A DNA stretch of 64,000 bases from Gonocerus acuteangulatus (taxonomy: Eukaryota > Arthropoda > Insecta > Hemiptera > Coreidae): positions 58,026,197-58,090,196 of the forward strand of contig OX328132.1 of assembly GCA_946811695.1 (NCBI GenBank), in the 5' to 3' direction. Shown in pieces: positions 49,724-62,562 of this stretch. Each line of letters starts with the position of its first letter. The first letter of the stretch is position 1. The notes under the pieces are model-generated. The model searched no databases, was not told the DNA's origin, and saw only the letters and a program-made list of their open reading frames with translations. The translations under genes and the position numbers were made by a program.

Positions 49724-52700
49724 CGGCGCATCAACAAATCGTGGCTAACTTTCCTTAATATCTCGAAAACGGTTGAGAATCTAGGTAAACAGAAGGTTAC
49801 CATTCGAAAGCTTACTAAATGCTCTACAAAAAAGGTTCTGAAGAAAGTTTTGATTAGGATGTCAATCGGAGAAATAAGTGCTTAAACTTTGAAGTAATTG
49901 ATTTCGTTTATTTGAACGGTTCTTTTTGTCTGTTTTTATTACTCGTTATTTTTTAATCGTTTATAGTTGGAAAATGTATTTGACAATAAAAACAGATTAA
50001 GTAAAATAAGAAAAACAATTCATTGTTAGAAATATAGCTTTCCAAGAGAGAGATTCAAAGGCTTTCCAACTGCCTTTCTGGGGTTGGCCGACCCATTCAG
50101 GTAAGATCATAAAACCTTTTCAAGAATGGTTGAACCAAAATAATAAATGTTTCTATTTTTATCTTTCCAAATGAGACTAGGGATAAGAACGTAACCGCGC
50201 TAAGATGATGCAGTTCCTGCGAGTCAGACTTTCTTTTTTGTATGACTTTGATTTTGGAAGAAAGAAGTGAAAACAAAATATAAAAAAGAAATAATTGTTA
50301 TACATTAAAAAAAAAAAAAAAAAAAGAAAGAAAAAAAAAAAAAGAAAGAAAAAAATCCTGCTGTACAATTGTCAAAGTGTGCTTCAAGAAGTAGGATGGT
50401 AAACTTTTTTTTTTAAACAACAGTAAGACAGGAAAGATGGTAGAGAAGGAACAACGGAATCGTGCCTGGATCAGGAGTGCCATGACCTAATCTTACAGTT
50501 GTGGTGTTAGTAGACCAGGCCCACCCTTCCCATCTGTCCAGATGCCTATCCTGCACAATCGTCTGTGGTTATAAGGTTAATGTCACAGGAACTAATGATT
50601 GGTTTTACCAGTATTTAATGAAAGGTAATATTAAAAGAAACAAAAACTGTTTTTGCCAAGTAGTGTTGCAGTGTTGGTTGATTACATATATACAGTGAAT
50701 ACTCTCCACTCACATAAGTGTGTTCAATTTTGCTTATAGATATATTATTAATATAGAAAATAAATTTCTCTTAAATTTCTTGACACTGTTCAACAACTTT
50801 TAAAAAATATAATAAAAAAAATCTCTTCACATAGTTTTTACTGAATTTGTTCTTTGTTAGATAATAAAATACACTGATGCATTCAATTGAACCAGGTGAA
50901 TTCTAATTTATTTAAAAAGAATAGATTGTGTTACTTCTTAAATTATATTATTTTATTTAGAAACTATTATTTCTAAAATTATTTTTATTCTTAATTGTTT
51001 CAGCCCTGTGATAAGTTCTCTTGTTCCAGCTGCGATCCCAAAAGTAGCATTCCATGCTTTATTTGTTCGTAGAAAGGGTACACCAGAAGCCGAAAACCTT
51101 GTTGATTATGAGTTCACATCTCATGATGTTGTGTGTTTATTCTGTTGCTCAATAGTTGGAGTTTGGTATTTACTTAAGAAGGTAACTATTACTCTTTCAC
51201 TCCTTTACTATTGGTCAATCCATTAGAAATCACCCAAATTGAATAAAATTTGTTGATCGACATTTTTGATTTTCCTAATTTATTTACCGGTTATTCCCCT
51301 ATACTAGATGAGTTAAAACCGTCAGTAAACAATTTTTCTGGGTCATAGTTTTCTTTTGCTGGCTACTTTAAGTTTGCATTTTAACTAGTTTTTGTCCGAA
51401 AACAAGTTTTACGTAAATGCATCTAACTCTCTTAATTTCATAGATATCAAAACAGAATACACACTAAAATGATCAGAACGGTATGCTCTTAATTTTTGTT
51501 CCTGCATTGTGTTTTGTAAATAGTATGGAAATTAAGAAAAAAAAATCACGAAAATTGATTGAAATTTAACGTAAAACGGGAGTTTCAGAGTTGCCGGTCT
51601 TCCCTTATTAAGTAGATAGGGTAAACGTAAAATCATGTTCTGCAATTAAAAAGCTAATTTCATCATATCTGTGTTTTGTAGATTCACATTATCAATTATT
51701 ATAACCAGTTTCTTTTTAATCTCATTGTGGAAGTTGGAAGAAAATGAATAAATAAACAGTTTCTGAATTAGTATTGTAATAGTTACCAATAATTATATGA
51801 AGCTGATCGAAGGCGCTTACAGTTATAACATTTTGATCCAGTAGAGGCCAAAAGCAAATTTTTTTTTTGTTGAGTGCATAATTTAAATAAAGATATCTCT
51901 TTGTTAGGCAATTTTTCAAAAACTATTACCTTGAATATCTATCTCCTACTGAATTATGTTTATTTTATTTAGTTCTCACATTATTTATTCTACTTTTAAA
52001 CATATTGCTGGATTGCTTTGCAAGGAATCAGATTTCTGTGAAAATCAAGTGAATCTATATTATCAGACGTTTTTTACTTGGGTGACAGAATAAAGACTTC
52101 CTTGTTATTATGCCTTGTTAATATTTTTTACATTTTATTTTCTAGCATTGGATTGTTAACAATTTATTTGGCATAGCCTTTGCTATTAGTGGAGTTGAGT
52201 TACTTCACCTTAACAATGTCATTACTGGATGTATTTTGCTGTGTGGTTTATTTGTGTATGATATATTTTGGGTTTTTGGCACAAATGTTATGATTACTGT
52301 GGCAAAATCGTTTGAAGCACCAATTAAGTGTAAGTATTTATTTGATATAGTTTTATATTTAATATAGTTCTAGTATCCTCTTATTCAATCAGTAATATTT
52401 TTCATTTTGACATTATTCCTTAACACCTGGGAGATGTCGGATCTTGATAATTTATTCTTTAATAGATTATTCTCATGTTCAGAATTAGACTGCTGTGAGT
52501 TACAAAAAATAGAGTAATTTCTATTCACTGGTGATACTTTTAAAACATAGAACTTATTGCAGAAGTAATGACCTCCAGTTTTTTCTTTTAAATATTCTTT
52601 CCTTGCAATTTAATTTTTATTTAAAAACCTGAGAAAGCCGATTTTTTGAAAAGAAATTGGACTTCTCAGGCACCCTTGCCTAGACTCTAGTACTCTGTAA

Positions 52701-55700
52701 TATTTTTCTTAAAAGCTATATTTCATTATAACTCGATTTACCTATAATTTAATTTTTAATAAATTAATGTCTGGAGTTATACACAAATGTTTGCTTAATG
52801 TTTTGTATAACTGGCATAATTTGTAGGATTTTACTTCTGTAGGCTGTTACTGCACTGGGGAGAGGCTATTTCTCTGTTTACTGGGATTCTTCTCTTAAGT
52901 TTCTGTGACCTAAGCCCCTTTGTTGCCCTTTCTACTAAAACCCCAATGATCCGTTTCCCCTCCCTAAAGAAAAACATGTCCCATGGGTTTGCCATACCAC
53001 TAGACAACATTACAGGCATAGTAATTATCATATCAGTATCCTTCTGACTTGGTTCCCTGGTGCAACTTGTACTTGAACCCCCCATCATTTGCCTGAGAAT
53101 CTAGCATGGCTTTCTAGCTATTTGGGACAGAAACTTTATCTTCTTCTCATGTTTCAAGTAACTGGGAACCTATTACTGCTAAACTGAAAGTTATGTGGTG
53201 TCCAGTGTCAGCATAGTTATACCTATTTCACACACTAGCTTTCATCCATCTGTTTATGCTGTTCCACATTGGGGAATGTTAATCAGCTTTCCAGTCTAGT
53301 CTTTAGTCGAACTCCCCTTATCACCCATAAATCTAACTCTAAAATAAGTTTCATATATATTTTCAGGCTTATAGGTGCAAAATGGTCAGCATTAGAAAAT
53401 AAATCCTATCAATACTCAAATTATTTTCTCTAATATTTTTTTATTAAGACAACTGGGATTACTTACTTACTTACTTACACCCCGGCTCTGCAGGTCTTTG
53501 TGACCCTTGGCCTTCCAGACTATGCCCTTCCTTCTGTCACGGTCCATGGCATCGTTCCTCCAATTGTTGACGCCCAGCTTAGCAGCATCCTTGCTACTTC
53601 GTCTTTCTATTGGCTTCTCGGCCTTCCTCTTTTTCTTTTTTTCCCTAAGATTGGCATGTCCAGCATCTTCTGCAACCTCTCCGTCTTCATTCTCACAATG
53701 TGACCCGCCCATTGCAGCCTACCTGCTTATAATTAACAATATCATGATTTTTCAGTATGGCTGCGATTTCAGCATTACTCTTTATCTTCTAATTCCCATC
53801 TATCTTTATTGTACCGTATATCCTTCTAATAATTGTCTTTCAAAAATCTTTAGTTTTTGGCCAATAACCAAAAAAAAAAAGAAAGACAACTGGGATTAAT
53901 TTACTTTAAGTGAACTCAAGTTGTATGAAACCTGTAATTGCTCATTTCTTGGTATCTAGATTACCTATATCATAAGGTTGGCCTCCCTCCAGCTGCATAG
54001 TGGTTTTATCCAGGGTTTCTCTTCTTTTTTTTTCTTCTTTTTTTTTTTTAAACCCTATCATGTCCAGCAAAAAAGTTGAGTATACTTATTTTTATAGTAG
54101 TTAGTTTGTGCTTAAGAAAAAGTGTTTCAATACTGACTTGGTATCTTAAAAAAGAAAATAATTTCTTCTGTACCAAGAAAATAAGTTAAAATAAGTGATG
54201 TATTTGCTAGATAGATTAGAAAAGTTTTTCATTCCTAAATGATCAACTGCTGCGTTATTCTGCCCTATCAGTGGTTTTGTCTTAACAATAAGTCTGTGGA
54301 ACTGTTATGGTTCCTCCCCTATTTTGTTTATTAATTTCTTCTTATTTTCATTTTATGTATTATTTTTTATCATACAGGTTGGTAAGCTTAATTATTTGTT
54401 TTTCAGAAGGATGATAAAAGGCCAAAATTTCCGCAGTTGTTTTAATTATTAATAATTAAAATTATTAATTATTTGCTCAAATTTATCCATCTGCTCTAAT
54501 AAGTCCTGTTAGAGTGCTAATGTAGTTCATCGTATTAGAAACTCAAAAGTATCTATTGAGTGTTGAGCAATATTCTAAGATTTGTCACACATAGGTTGAG
54601 GCTATTTTGTTATGATATGGACACAAGTCAGGTTCATGTGGCCTTTTCTCATTCTTGTCAAAATTACCTCTTCATGTCTATTAACTCTGATGGTACCACT
54701 CTCAGTGGTTTGTAAGATGTGCTTCTGTCTATATGGATTCCCAATGGCTGTGAACTCTTTTTCTGAGCATTGATATCTTCTTTTTTTTTCTTCACTGTTA
54801 ACCAAGATTTATTGTGATTGCCAATGATTTGAAGGGCATAGAATCAGAACTGATTGGGATGATTTTATTCCCACTATTGATTGCTAAGTATAATGCAGTT
54901 GCTATTGCTCCTAGTTCAGCTGTGAATATTGATGAGTATGGAGGTTATTCATTTTTCTTTGAAGTTCCTGTTTAGACTACTGGGTATCCAACATTTTCAT
55001 TTTTTTTTTTTTTTTTTTTTTTTTGAGCCGTCAATATAGTATATTGCTATATTGCTATACTATATTGAGCCGTCAATATAGTATATTGAGTGCTTCCCTC
55101 GAGCAGTATTTAAAGCTTTATTATTTATGGTATACAAATTTTTCCTTTTTAGGCTTATGCCTAGTTTTTGGCCTATGGTTCCAATGAGTTATTTTTCTAG
55201 TAGTTGTTAGAGTATAGTAGTTGGTGTTTGAGAATTTAACATCTTCACTAAACGTAAGCCTGTTTCTGCTCTTGTGAAGCTCTGAATTTTTGCTCACTGT
55301 CCTGTTTCTAAAAAAACAGTAAACACTCAGTTTTTTCCATAGAGAAATGGAGGTTATTTCTCTCTGACCAGTGTTGAAGATTTTTTTGATAAGTTCTGCA
55401 AAGATCCCTTCGCCCAGTTATGATTGTTGATTGTATCTGCTAGAAAACCTTGTTATTTGTTGATTGAAAACTATAATAAATGTGGAAATTTGATTTTTTG
55501 TATTATATACCTTCAGGGCCCTCTTAAGAATTGATTTTACGTGGCTGAATGAAGCTTTCATACTTTAAAACAAAACTCATGTTTTTGTTTTTTGTTTTCA
55601 ATAAACATAAGTTATAAAATCATAATTTTTTTTTTTTTTTTTTTTTTTATTATATTCATAATGCATGTCATCCTTTTACTTTTGCAGTGGTTTTTCCTCA

Positions 55701-57747
55701 AGATTTATTGGAACAAGGATTGAGGGCCAATAATTTTGCTATGCTTGGCTTAGGTGACATTGTGATACCAGGAATTTTCATTGCATTGCTACTTCGATTT
55801 GACAATAGGTGTGTATTAAATTCTATTTACATTTTAAATGAAGTTCAGTTTTTTTTGTTTTGTTTAGGTGCATCTACTACTAAGGTCATTAGCACCAAAT
55901 GAAGTTCAGTGTCTTAGGTATTAATATAAACCTCCTTGCCTTCAAAAGTAGGTCTCTATAAACACACACATTCCCTCTCGAGTCACTGTATTGTTCTAGA
56001 ATAATTAATTATTGGATAGTTTAATTATTATTATTTAATTATACTTTTGTGACAATGGGCCGGCATGCCCTGTGGCCTGATAGCCACTTTCCTGAAAAAG
56101 CCATTTTTTGTTTTGGGACTTAAAACCACCACTGTGACAGCTTTTTGAAATATCTAGCGTTAAGTTTTATAAGACCTAATCACTTATGTATCTTCTAGAA
56201 TTCATTAAAATTCAGTGGACTTATTTAATGTGGGTTCCTGTCTGCTACCTGGTTCCTTTACATAGTTCGAGTCCCTCTGAAGGGCCTTATTTATGTTTTA
56301 CCAGCTCATTTGTACATAGAGATAATGTTCCATAGATATTATACCAATGCCGAGATATTTGACTAAATATTATTTAAAAAGAAATAATTTCAAAGCATTT
56401 AAAAAAATAAAAATGAAATGAAACACGCCATTGATTGTTACAAAGCCCAGAATTAGAAATGGTAACAGAAAACGTATTAAAGAAAGAAATAACGAAAGCT
56501 TATTAGGAGAAATGAGAAGAGATGAGTGGTGGAGGCTCAGCTATTTTAATGCTGTCTCTGGGGAACAAGGAGGCTGAAACGGGCTACATTGAGTAATTGT
56601 TTTATTGTTTTTATTGCTTTACAATCTCTCTATTCTTTAATTCAATGCATTAAAATGACAAATAACTAATATATTTTTTTAAATATCCTCCTTGTGAGAT
56701 AACTCGTCCAGAGCTTGGAAAGGTTTAAACACTATTTCCCTTGCCTGACCATTCAAAGCCTTCCCTGATCCTAAATGAGACATAATCTGTTTGTATTGAT
56801 TCAAGTTGCTTCTTCTTCATTAAATTCGCAATTTGAAAATGTTCAGAAGCATTGGGAGATATAAAGAGAATATTTCATCCCAGAAGTTAGTGCATGCACA
56901 ATTGAATTGCACGATCTATTTAAACAGGCTATAAATTGTAATTGATTTATTTATTTGCAGAAAGTTTTTGTTTTTGAGGTAATTTTAAATGTGATATCAA
57001 TTGATAATATCTATCAGACCTTACTTTTATATTTGCTATTTCCATTAACCCTTTAACGCACAGAGAGACATATATGTCCAACTTAGATCCTCTGCCTGTG
57101 CAAGGTTGTGAAGGGACTCAGAAATTAGTAGGATCTCTGAGGGGGACACTCTATCAATTGGAACCAGATATATTTCAGTACAATAAGTACTGATTGGCAG
57201 GTGTTTTTTTAAGGCCCTAAAAAAAATGGTTTATTAAAAAAAAATGTGTGCGTTAAAGGATTAAACTACTCCTTTTTTCAATACTAATCTCTTTAATTAT
57301 ATTTTCTAAATATCCATTATCATTTTCTTTTTAGCCTCAAAAGAAACACAAAAGTTTATTTTTATGCTACATTTGTGGCATATTTCCTTGGTTTAGTGGC
57401 AACTATTTTTGTTATGCACATCTTCAAACATGCTCAGCCAGCATTGCTATATTTGGTTCCAGCTTGTCTAGGAACACCTCTCTTGTTAGCTTTGATTAGA
57501 GGGGATATTTCTGCTTTATTTCAGTAAGCACAATTTTACTTTTATATACTTTTTTTAAATAGCTTTAGCCTTGTGAAGGTTGCATTAATTATGTATTGAT
57601 CATTTCAGATATGAAGATCACCCAAGTCAAGAAAATGAGGATGGTAAGGAAACAAAAAAAGGTAATCCGAAGGATAAAGCTGCTTTGAATAGCTCTTCTT
57701 TAACCGCTTTGCCCAAAGTCTCGCCAAAATCAAAAAAGAATAAATAA
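41527..57747 (+). CDS. HM13: Signal peptide peptidase (minor histocompatibility antigen H13 family), complete, 8 exons
   Basis: Intramembrane aspartyl protease of the ER that cleaves signal-peptide remnants in the membrane. Exons: 41527-41715, 44718-44816, 45687-45769, 51004-51181, 52146-52329, 55688-55808, 57335-57523, 57609-57747. All junctions are GT-AG with consistent phase, giving 393 aa (human 377). The lumenal N terminus has NXS/T sequons at N14, N20 and N21. Catalytic YD lies at 221-222, GLGD at 265-268 and the PAL motif at 320-322; the HLNN and FWVFGTNVM stretches are also recognisable from human SPP. The last four residues, KKNK, fit a KKXX ER-retrieval signal. The first in-frame ATG (41527) has A at -3; the reading frame extends upstream without an ATG. 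The gene is divergent from PDIA3. Intron 3 (45770-51003) holds four or more mobile-element insertions. Confidence 0.97.
44230..44450 (+). other. Moderately GC-rich intronic patch with Penelope-end-like motif
   Basis: In SPP intron 1. Base composition departs from the AT-rich surroundings, and CTGATGCCGGGCCCAAACATG (44405-44425) recalls the CTGATGA...GAAAC ends seen elsewhere in the window, with the second motif altered. No coding frame recognised. Confidence 0.25.
45032..45625. mobile_element. 594-bp MITE with 8-bp TSD in SPP intron 3
   Basis: Ends GGTACTTACGTATTAGCGTC... and its reverse complement match for about 45 bp. GAATGTTT flanks both sides (45024-45031, 45626-45633). The centre has an inverted pair around CGAGTTGGATTGACTAGAG / CTCGCTACGCTCGCTCAAG, also present in the MITEs at 11945 and 37767. 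No coding frame. Confidence 0.75.
45893..45964 (+). mobile_element. 5'-truncated SINE with poly(A) tail
   Basis: Contains only the 3' segment CGGCGCTAATGACCTAGATG...GCGTCGTAAA of the SINE at 9907, then an A run. AATTAATTGTTTTT-like sequence flanks it on both sides as the target duplication. Confidence 0.7.
46618..47098 (+). pseudogene. Non-LTR retrotransposon C terminus, restriction-like-endonuclease type
   Basis: In SPP intron 3. The frame reads ...[17 protein letters not shown], then [19 protein letters not shown] and, after a shift, [14 protein letters not shown]. This order, with the PD...DK core, matches the C-terminal region of R2/R4-like elements that carry a restriction-like endonuclease. 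There is one TAG at 46738-46740 and a one-base insertion near 46896 that makes a TGA. The frame then runs to a natural-looking stop at 47096-47098. The catalytic residues appear intact, but the element is 5'-truncated. Confidence 0.65.
47247..48770 (+). mobile_element. HINE-like family 1, full copy with 350-bp internal tandem duplication
   Basis: Left block at 47247-47295 and right end CACACTAAAA at 48770. The segment from AAGACAAAAAGAACAGTTCG at 47581 recurs at 47931, an exact 350-bp offset. (TA)n lies at 48583-48628. Located in SPP intron 3. Confidence 0.6.
48961..50231 (-). mobile_element. HINE-like family 1, full minus-strand copy carrying a SINE remnant
   Basis: Right end TTTTAGCGCGG at 48961, (TA)n at 49113-49181, body, and left block at 50188-50231. 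It faces the copy ending at 48770 with 190 bp between them. A T-rich insert with 10-bp duplication lies at 49696-49747. Confidence 0.6.
49696..49747 (-). mobile_element. Severely truncated SINE insertion
   Basis: A T run followed by CGGCGCATC, the reverse complement of the SINE's last bases, flanked by ACTTTCCTTA on both sides (49686-49695, 49748-49757). Confidence 0.5.
53446..53898 (-). pseudogene. 5'-truncated non-LTR retrotransposon, ORF2 C terminus, with 16-bp TSD
   Basis: In SPP intron 5. Minus-strand frames read [25 protein letters not shown] and [17 protein letters not shown], a run familiar from the ends of LINE ORF2 proteins, broken by frameshifts. The 3' end carries a GTAA microsatellite tail (53461-53476 on plus). 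AAGACAACTGGGATTA flanks both sides (53446-53461, 53883-53898). Confidence 0.75.
54480..55400 (-). pseudogene. Jockey-like non-LTR retrotransposon relic with RNase H segment
   Basis: In SPP intron 5, minus strand. Broken frames give an RT-end pattern (FSEDVKF, 55150-55300), then [18 protein letters not shown] and SDS as in RNase H domains (54850-54960), then [18 protein letters not shown] (54640-54700), as found after RNase H in Jockey/R1-type elements. Deletions lie between blocks. The order is right; many stops make it inactive. Confidence 0.55.
55850..55896 (-). mobile_element. Truncated SINE 41 bp past the SPP exon 6 donor, 14-bp TSD
   Basis: A T-rich tail and GGTGCATCTAC..CTAAGGTCATTAGCACC, the reverse of the SINE 3' segment. 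AAATGAAGTTCAGT flanks it exactly (55836-55849, 55897-55910). Confidence 0.75.
57049..57260. mobile_element. 212-bp piggyBac-type MITE in SPP intron 6
   Basis: TTAA (57045-57048) then CCTTTAACGCACA...; the other end reads ...GTGTGCGTTAAAGGA, then TTAA (57261-57264). TIRs of about 13 bp and a TTAA duplication are diagnostic for the piggyBac superfamily. No coding frame. Confidence 0.75.
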
Positions 57748-58028
57748 AGAAATTTACTTTTATCATTTCATAGCTGTGACCTAGGGTTGTCTGGAAACCT
57801 TGTGAAATGTGTACAATCCCTTCAAAACCAAAATAATCTCTATTCTTCTGCCTTGTCTTGTCTTCTAAAAAATTAGAATTTAGTTATCAAATTTTTTTTT
57901 TCAATGCTAATTATATTGTGGATCATTGAATGTTTGAGTTGAGAAACCAAATGAGATGAGCCTTATTAATTCTGAATTGTTAAATTTGAGCACATTAAAG
58001 AATTGCTATTTATTTATTTACATTGTTA

Positions 58029-58034
58029 AATAAA
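58029..58034 (+). terminator. Candidate SPP poly(A) signal
   Basis: AATAAA about 280 bases after the SPP stop. AATAAA also overlaps the stop codon itself (57739-57748), and many more occur downstream, so the true 3' end cannot be fixed. Confidence 0.3.
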
Positions 58035-61000
58035 AGGGAAAATATCTTTATCAAGTTCGAGTTGATATTCAACTCCTATTTTCTTAAATCTAGGCAGCAC
58101 TTTTTATTTTTTAGCATTAGCTGCCTACTACTAGTACTAGTATTACTAAAATTGAAATTCAAAGTTATAGAATCAATGAATTATAAGAAAATGCTTCTAG
58201 TCCCATAATTTCCATATTAAAATCTTGAAACAACTTCATTCTAGCAATTGTTTTCTAAATATTTTTTAGATCTGTTTTTAATTAGAAATGGGTGTGAGAT
58301 TGATAAAAATCATTAATTCCTCCTCGAGTTCCTTGGAAAATTTATCTATAATAGCGACTAAAAAGTGTTCTTAATAATGGATTTTTTAAGTGAAAGGAGT
58401 ATATGGGATATTAGTTTTATTGAAAAACAAGACACTATTTTAAAGTTACCTTACCCAATTGTATGCAGGGGTTAAGAACTATTATGGTCAGTTTTTTAAT
58501 TTAAAAATTAATTTGTCTAAGTAAGCAAATTACTTGTATTTTCTTATGTTGTTTTAATTTGAAGTGTTAACAGATTTAATAATATAAAATTTATGTATTG
58601 TTTTGTAATATTTTAATCAAATGTCCAATGATTCCCAAATATGAGGAAGCCATGGAAATTTATTATGTGTAGTAAGAAGATGATTTTATTTATACCGTCA
58701 ATATTTGCTACTAAATACTAATACTATTTCAGGAAATGCATAAGATTCCAAGTTTTGAACTCTTGGGGAAAAAAAATGTATCTTTTGTAAAAGATATAAA
58801 TAAGACAAATATTTATTCTAAAGTGTCCCACTCCTATATATATTATCGTGCCAGTTATAATTGTCATTGTTTTCAGTGCAATATATTGTGTTGATTTTTA
58901 TTTAATGGGATGATTTGTTTTTTTTTTTAATTATGTTCAAGTGATTAAAATTAATTCATTCATTTTCTGATGTCCAAAAATTTGTTATTGTTTTATTTAT
59001 CTGTTCTCTCCCTAAATTATTTAAATAAACAAGGAAAGCTCAAGGAAATAATCACCATTCCATTTAAAAAAAAACTTATACTTAATTAATTTCATCATAA
59101 AATATTCTGACATTTAAGCCATTTTTGTTTTTCATGTTTCTTTATCATTATGTACACCTGGCGACCAGCTATGAAAGAGAGGGATTACTTTCTTAAATCT
59201 CGCAGAGATTGGTTTAGTAATATTCTTCAAAAAAAGCCCATTGAGTAATAGTGAATTCATTTTCTCCAAGGTATTATATTCTGTCAGAAACGATGTTCAT
59301 GAAACATTTTCATATTCACTGTTTCCTTTCCCTCTCACTCATTCTTCTCAACCCATTGATCATTTCATGAATGATTAATAATAAATTCATATCTTCTTTA
59401 GACCTAATCTTGTTTTCATTGTTTCATTTATTAATAATACGTTCTCAATAAGATGTATGTATTCCAAGAAGAAATACATTTAAACACAAATTATAAATGA
59501 AAGACTAGAGTGTGTGATCACAGAAAGCAAGAGATAGCCGGGAAGAATACAAATTGCTTTGTCTTAATGTTTTCTAAATTACACCAAATTTTAAGCTTTT
59601 AGTGCAGAATAAACAATTCCTCTCTCCAGGTTTCTATTTTCAAATTGTCTATTTTTTTCTCAGAGTATTTTTCGTTGGAATTAATTAAGTCTGAGCTAAT
59701 TCAAATGATGTAATACTTATAGATCAGTTTAGGGGGAAAATTGCTTCTATTACTTACTGCATTCCCTACATTTTATTATTTGCACTAATAAAATTCCAAT
59801 TGATGGTACTTCAATAAATATAATATCTGTAGTTATTATTTCAGGTTACTTAATTTGCATATATCATCAGGTTTTGCTTTGTTATGATAATATGTATTAC
59901 ACAAATGCTGTCTACGTTACATTAAATTTTGTCTATAGTCGGGAGTTTAGACGCTTTACAAATCTTTTAATAACAGATTTGTGAATAAAGCTAATGATTT
60001 CGTTTATAGGCGATTTAGTGACAAATGAAAAAAAATATACAAATTATTAAATAAGTCATTTAGAAAAATCTATTACATCTAATATTAATGAAATTACATT
60101 GGATGATATAAGTCAAATTATGAAAACACAACATTTAAATTTGAATCACCAGTTAATCCTTAAAATGTTTGCCTTCAGAATACCATAATTATATAGTATA
60201 TAAGATAATATTTAATTTCTGCTAATATTTAAGACTACATTTTTCCCAATTCTCCTTCTTTAGGCTAATCTGAATATATTATTTTTTTCTTAAGCCTTTG
60301 TTAAAATTTTGCTTAGTTATGTTTTATTTATATATTGTACAAATGAGTTAATTGTATGAATATTAATAAAGTCGTTCTGTTATTTAATTTGATTCTGTTG
60401 TTAATAAATCATGTTACATATAAATATAACCATTTATGAACAAATATCTCAGAAAATATGTAACATTTTATAAATAAATGAATTAACCCAGATATTGCTG
60501 GTTTTTATTTGAATGTTGTCTTCTTTTCATTTCAGATATTTAAATGTTTGGTTGGTTTAGGTTTAAGTAAAAAAAAATATACTTTCTTTCTGAAGCCAGT
60601 GAATGCCTTTGACATCTTTATGAGAAATAGTTTTTTTTTTTTAATTCGTCAGATGACTTTAACATCAGCATATCTAGGTTAATTACTCTTAACCCTAAGA
60701 TTTTGACAACTTAGCATTGTTATACTTCCTATATATTAGTCAGTCAAGTTTAACTATGTATTTTCTGATTCTTAAATTTGTATTAGTCTTCAAAGTCATT
60801 TATGCAAACATTGGATTTCCTATGATCTAAATTTATGCAATCATGTCTACAATATTAAAATATGACTTCATTTCTCCTTCCCCTACTTAAAATTTTTATT
60901 CATCTCTCTTTTCAGATGTATTTTGTCGTTTAATGCATTCCAAAATTTTTTTTTTAAATCTGAAAAATGTTTTTTCTCCCTGCCGGTTATCCATTACATA

Positions 61001-61137
61001 ATTGCTCAAGAAATATGCTCTTATCTCTTTGACATATAGCTTTTTACTCAATGATGTACTTAAATAACTTTATGAAATAAATCAAACATCTTAAGAGAAT
61101 ATCATTATTAAATATTAAAATGCAATTTCACCCTACT

Positions 61138-61139
<2 letters not shown>

Positions 61140-61201
<62 letters not shown>
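61140..61201. repeat. (TA)n microsatellite
   Basis: About 31 pure TA units downstream of SPP. Unlike most in the window, no HINE-like arm is beside it. Confidence 0.95.
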
Positions 61202-61202
<1 letters not shown>

Positions 61203-62501
61203 TCTTTAAGTCTTGAATGAAATGTCAGCTGTCATGAAAATACATTTCTTGTGTATATAGATATTTTATTCCCCCTTTCGATTTTTAGTATTTTGTATTA
61301 CTATATATACGTTTTACAGGCTTCTCTCCCACTCTATTTTTTCCTCTTTCTTTGTTAAGTAAACTCAGATTGAGCTTAAAATTGTTATTAGGAAATGGTA
61401 GTTTTTTCATTATACTATTAAACTTGAATTTTACTCCTAAATATGCTGGAAAATCTTTGGACATGTACCAGCATCTATTGGTTTTCAATTGCACTACAAC
61501 ATGTTATAATATTTTAAATGGCAATGCAGAAAAAATTACAATAGTCATTGGCTTCTTGAGCTAATATTTTTTTAAAGATGTGCATAATGAATTTAATTAC
61601 AATTTATTTAACCTCGTTACTGTGGCAACTATATTCTATCATAAAAATATAACTCTGACTTATGACCTACAGAATTTTAAATGTATTACAAATTAGTTCT
61701 CCTACTTTCATATTATAAATTTGCCTCTTTAGAAGCTGAAATTAGTTATGCCTTTAGACTATCTCTTGATTTAATGAGAATTTTAGCTCCAGAATAGATA
61801 TTTTTATTATATGAAACAACCAGAGCTGATTTCTAACGAGATGATAATTTATATTTAATTTGTATGTATATTTTATTATTTGATAAAATGCAAAGAAAGT
61901 AAGAATATTAATCATAAGTGTGATAAATTTAATTTTGTCTTTAAATTACAGATATAAATCAGTCCAATTACCTTTTTCCAACTCCTTACTAGCATATTAT
62001 TTAGTACCTTCTAATTGTGTGAAAGCCTCTTGTGGAATTTATTTTTTAATCTTTGCTTTAAATTGTCAAGAATGCACCAAGTTAGCCATCTTTTTACTTA
62101 AGGATTAGAAACAAAACTCTGACTACCTGTTAACATTTTACTACCTTAAACATAAAAATGTCTGTTTCTTAATTTATCATGAAATGCTAGATGCAAATTT
62201 AAAAACAAAAAATATCAACTCAAATATTTGGCTATGTGAAAACCTTCATGAAAAAACATCTCGTCATTTAGTTTCTATTATAATGATTTATTGAAATATA
62301 AGGGTACAATGGTCAAATTTTGTACATAAAAAAAGGACAAATGATAATACACACTATATAATTCATACCCTTTTTTCTAAACAAGGCACTTTTCTTTTAA
62401 TGTGACATATTGAATACATTTTATATTATTTTTAAGTATATGTTGTTTTATATGTGGAATCAAAATTACGTATAATTTATTTAATTCTGATGTTTAAAAT
62501 G

Positions 62502-62502
<1 letters not shown>

Positions 62503-62561
<59 letters not shown>
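62503..62561. repeat. (TA)n microsatellite
   Basis: About 29 pure TA units with no recognisable element around. Confidence 0.95.

Positions 62562-62562
<1 letters not shown>

Noticed and set aside
52831..53088. 85-aa minus-strand frame in SPP intron 5
   Set aside because: Composition is less AT-rich and could be an old element, but no motif could be identified.
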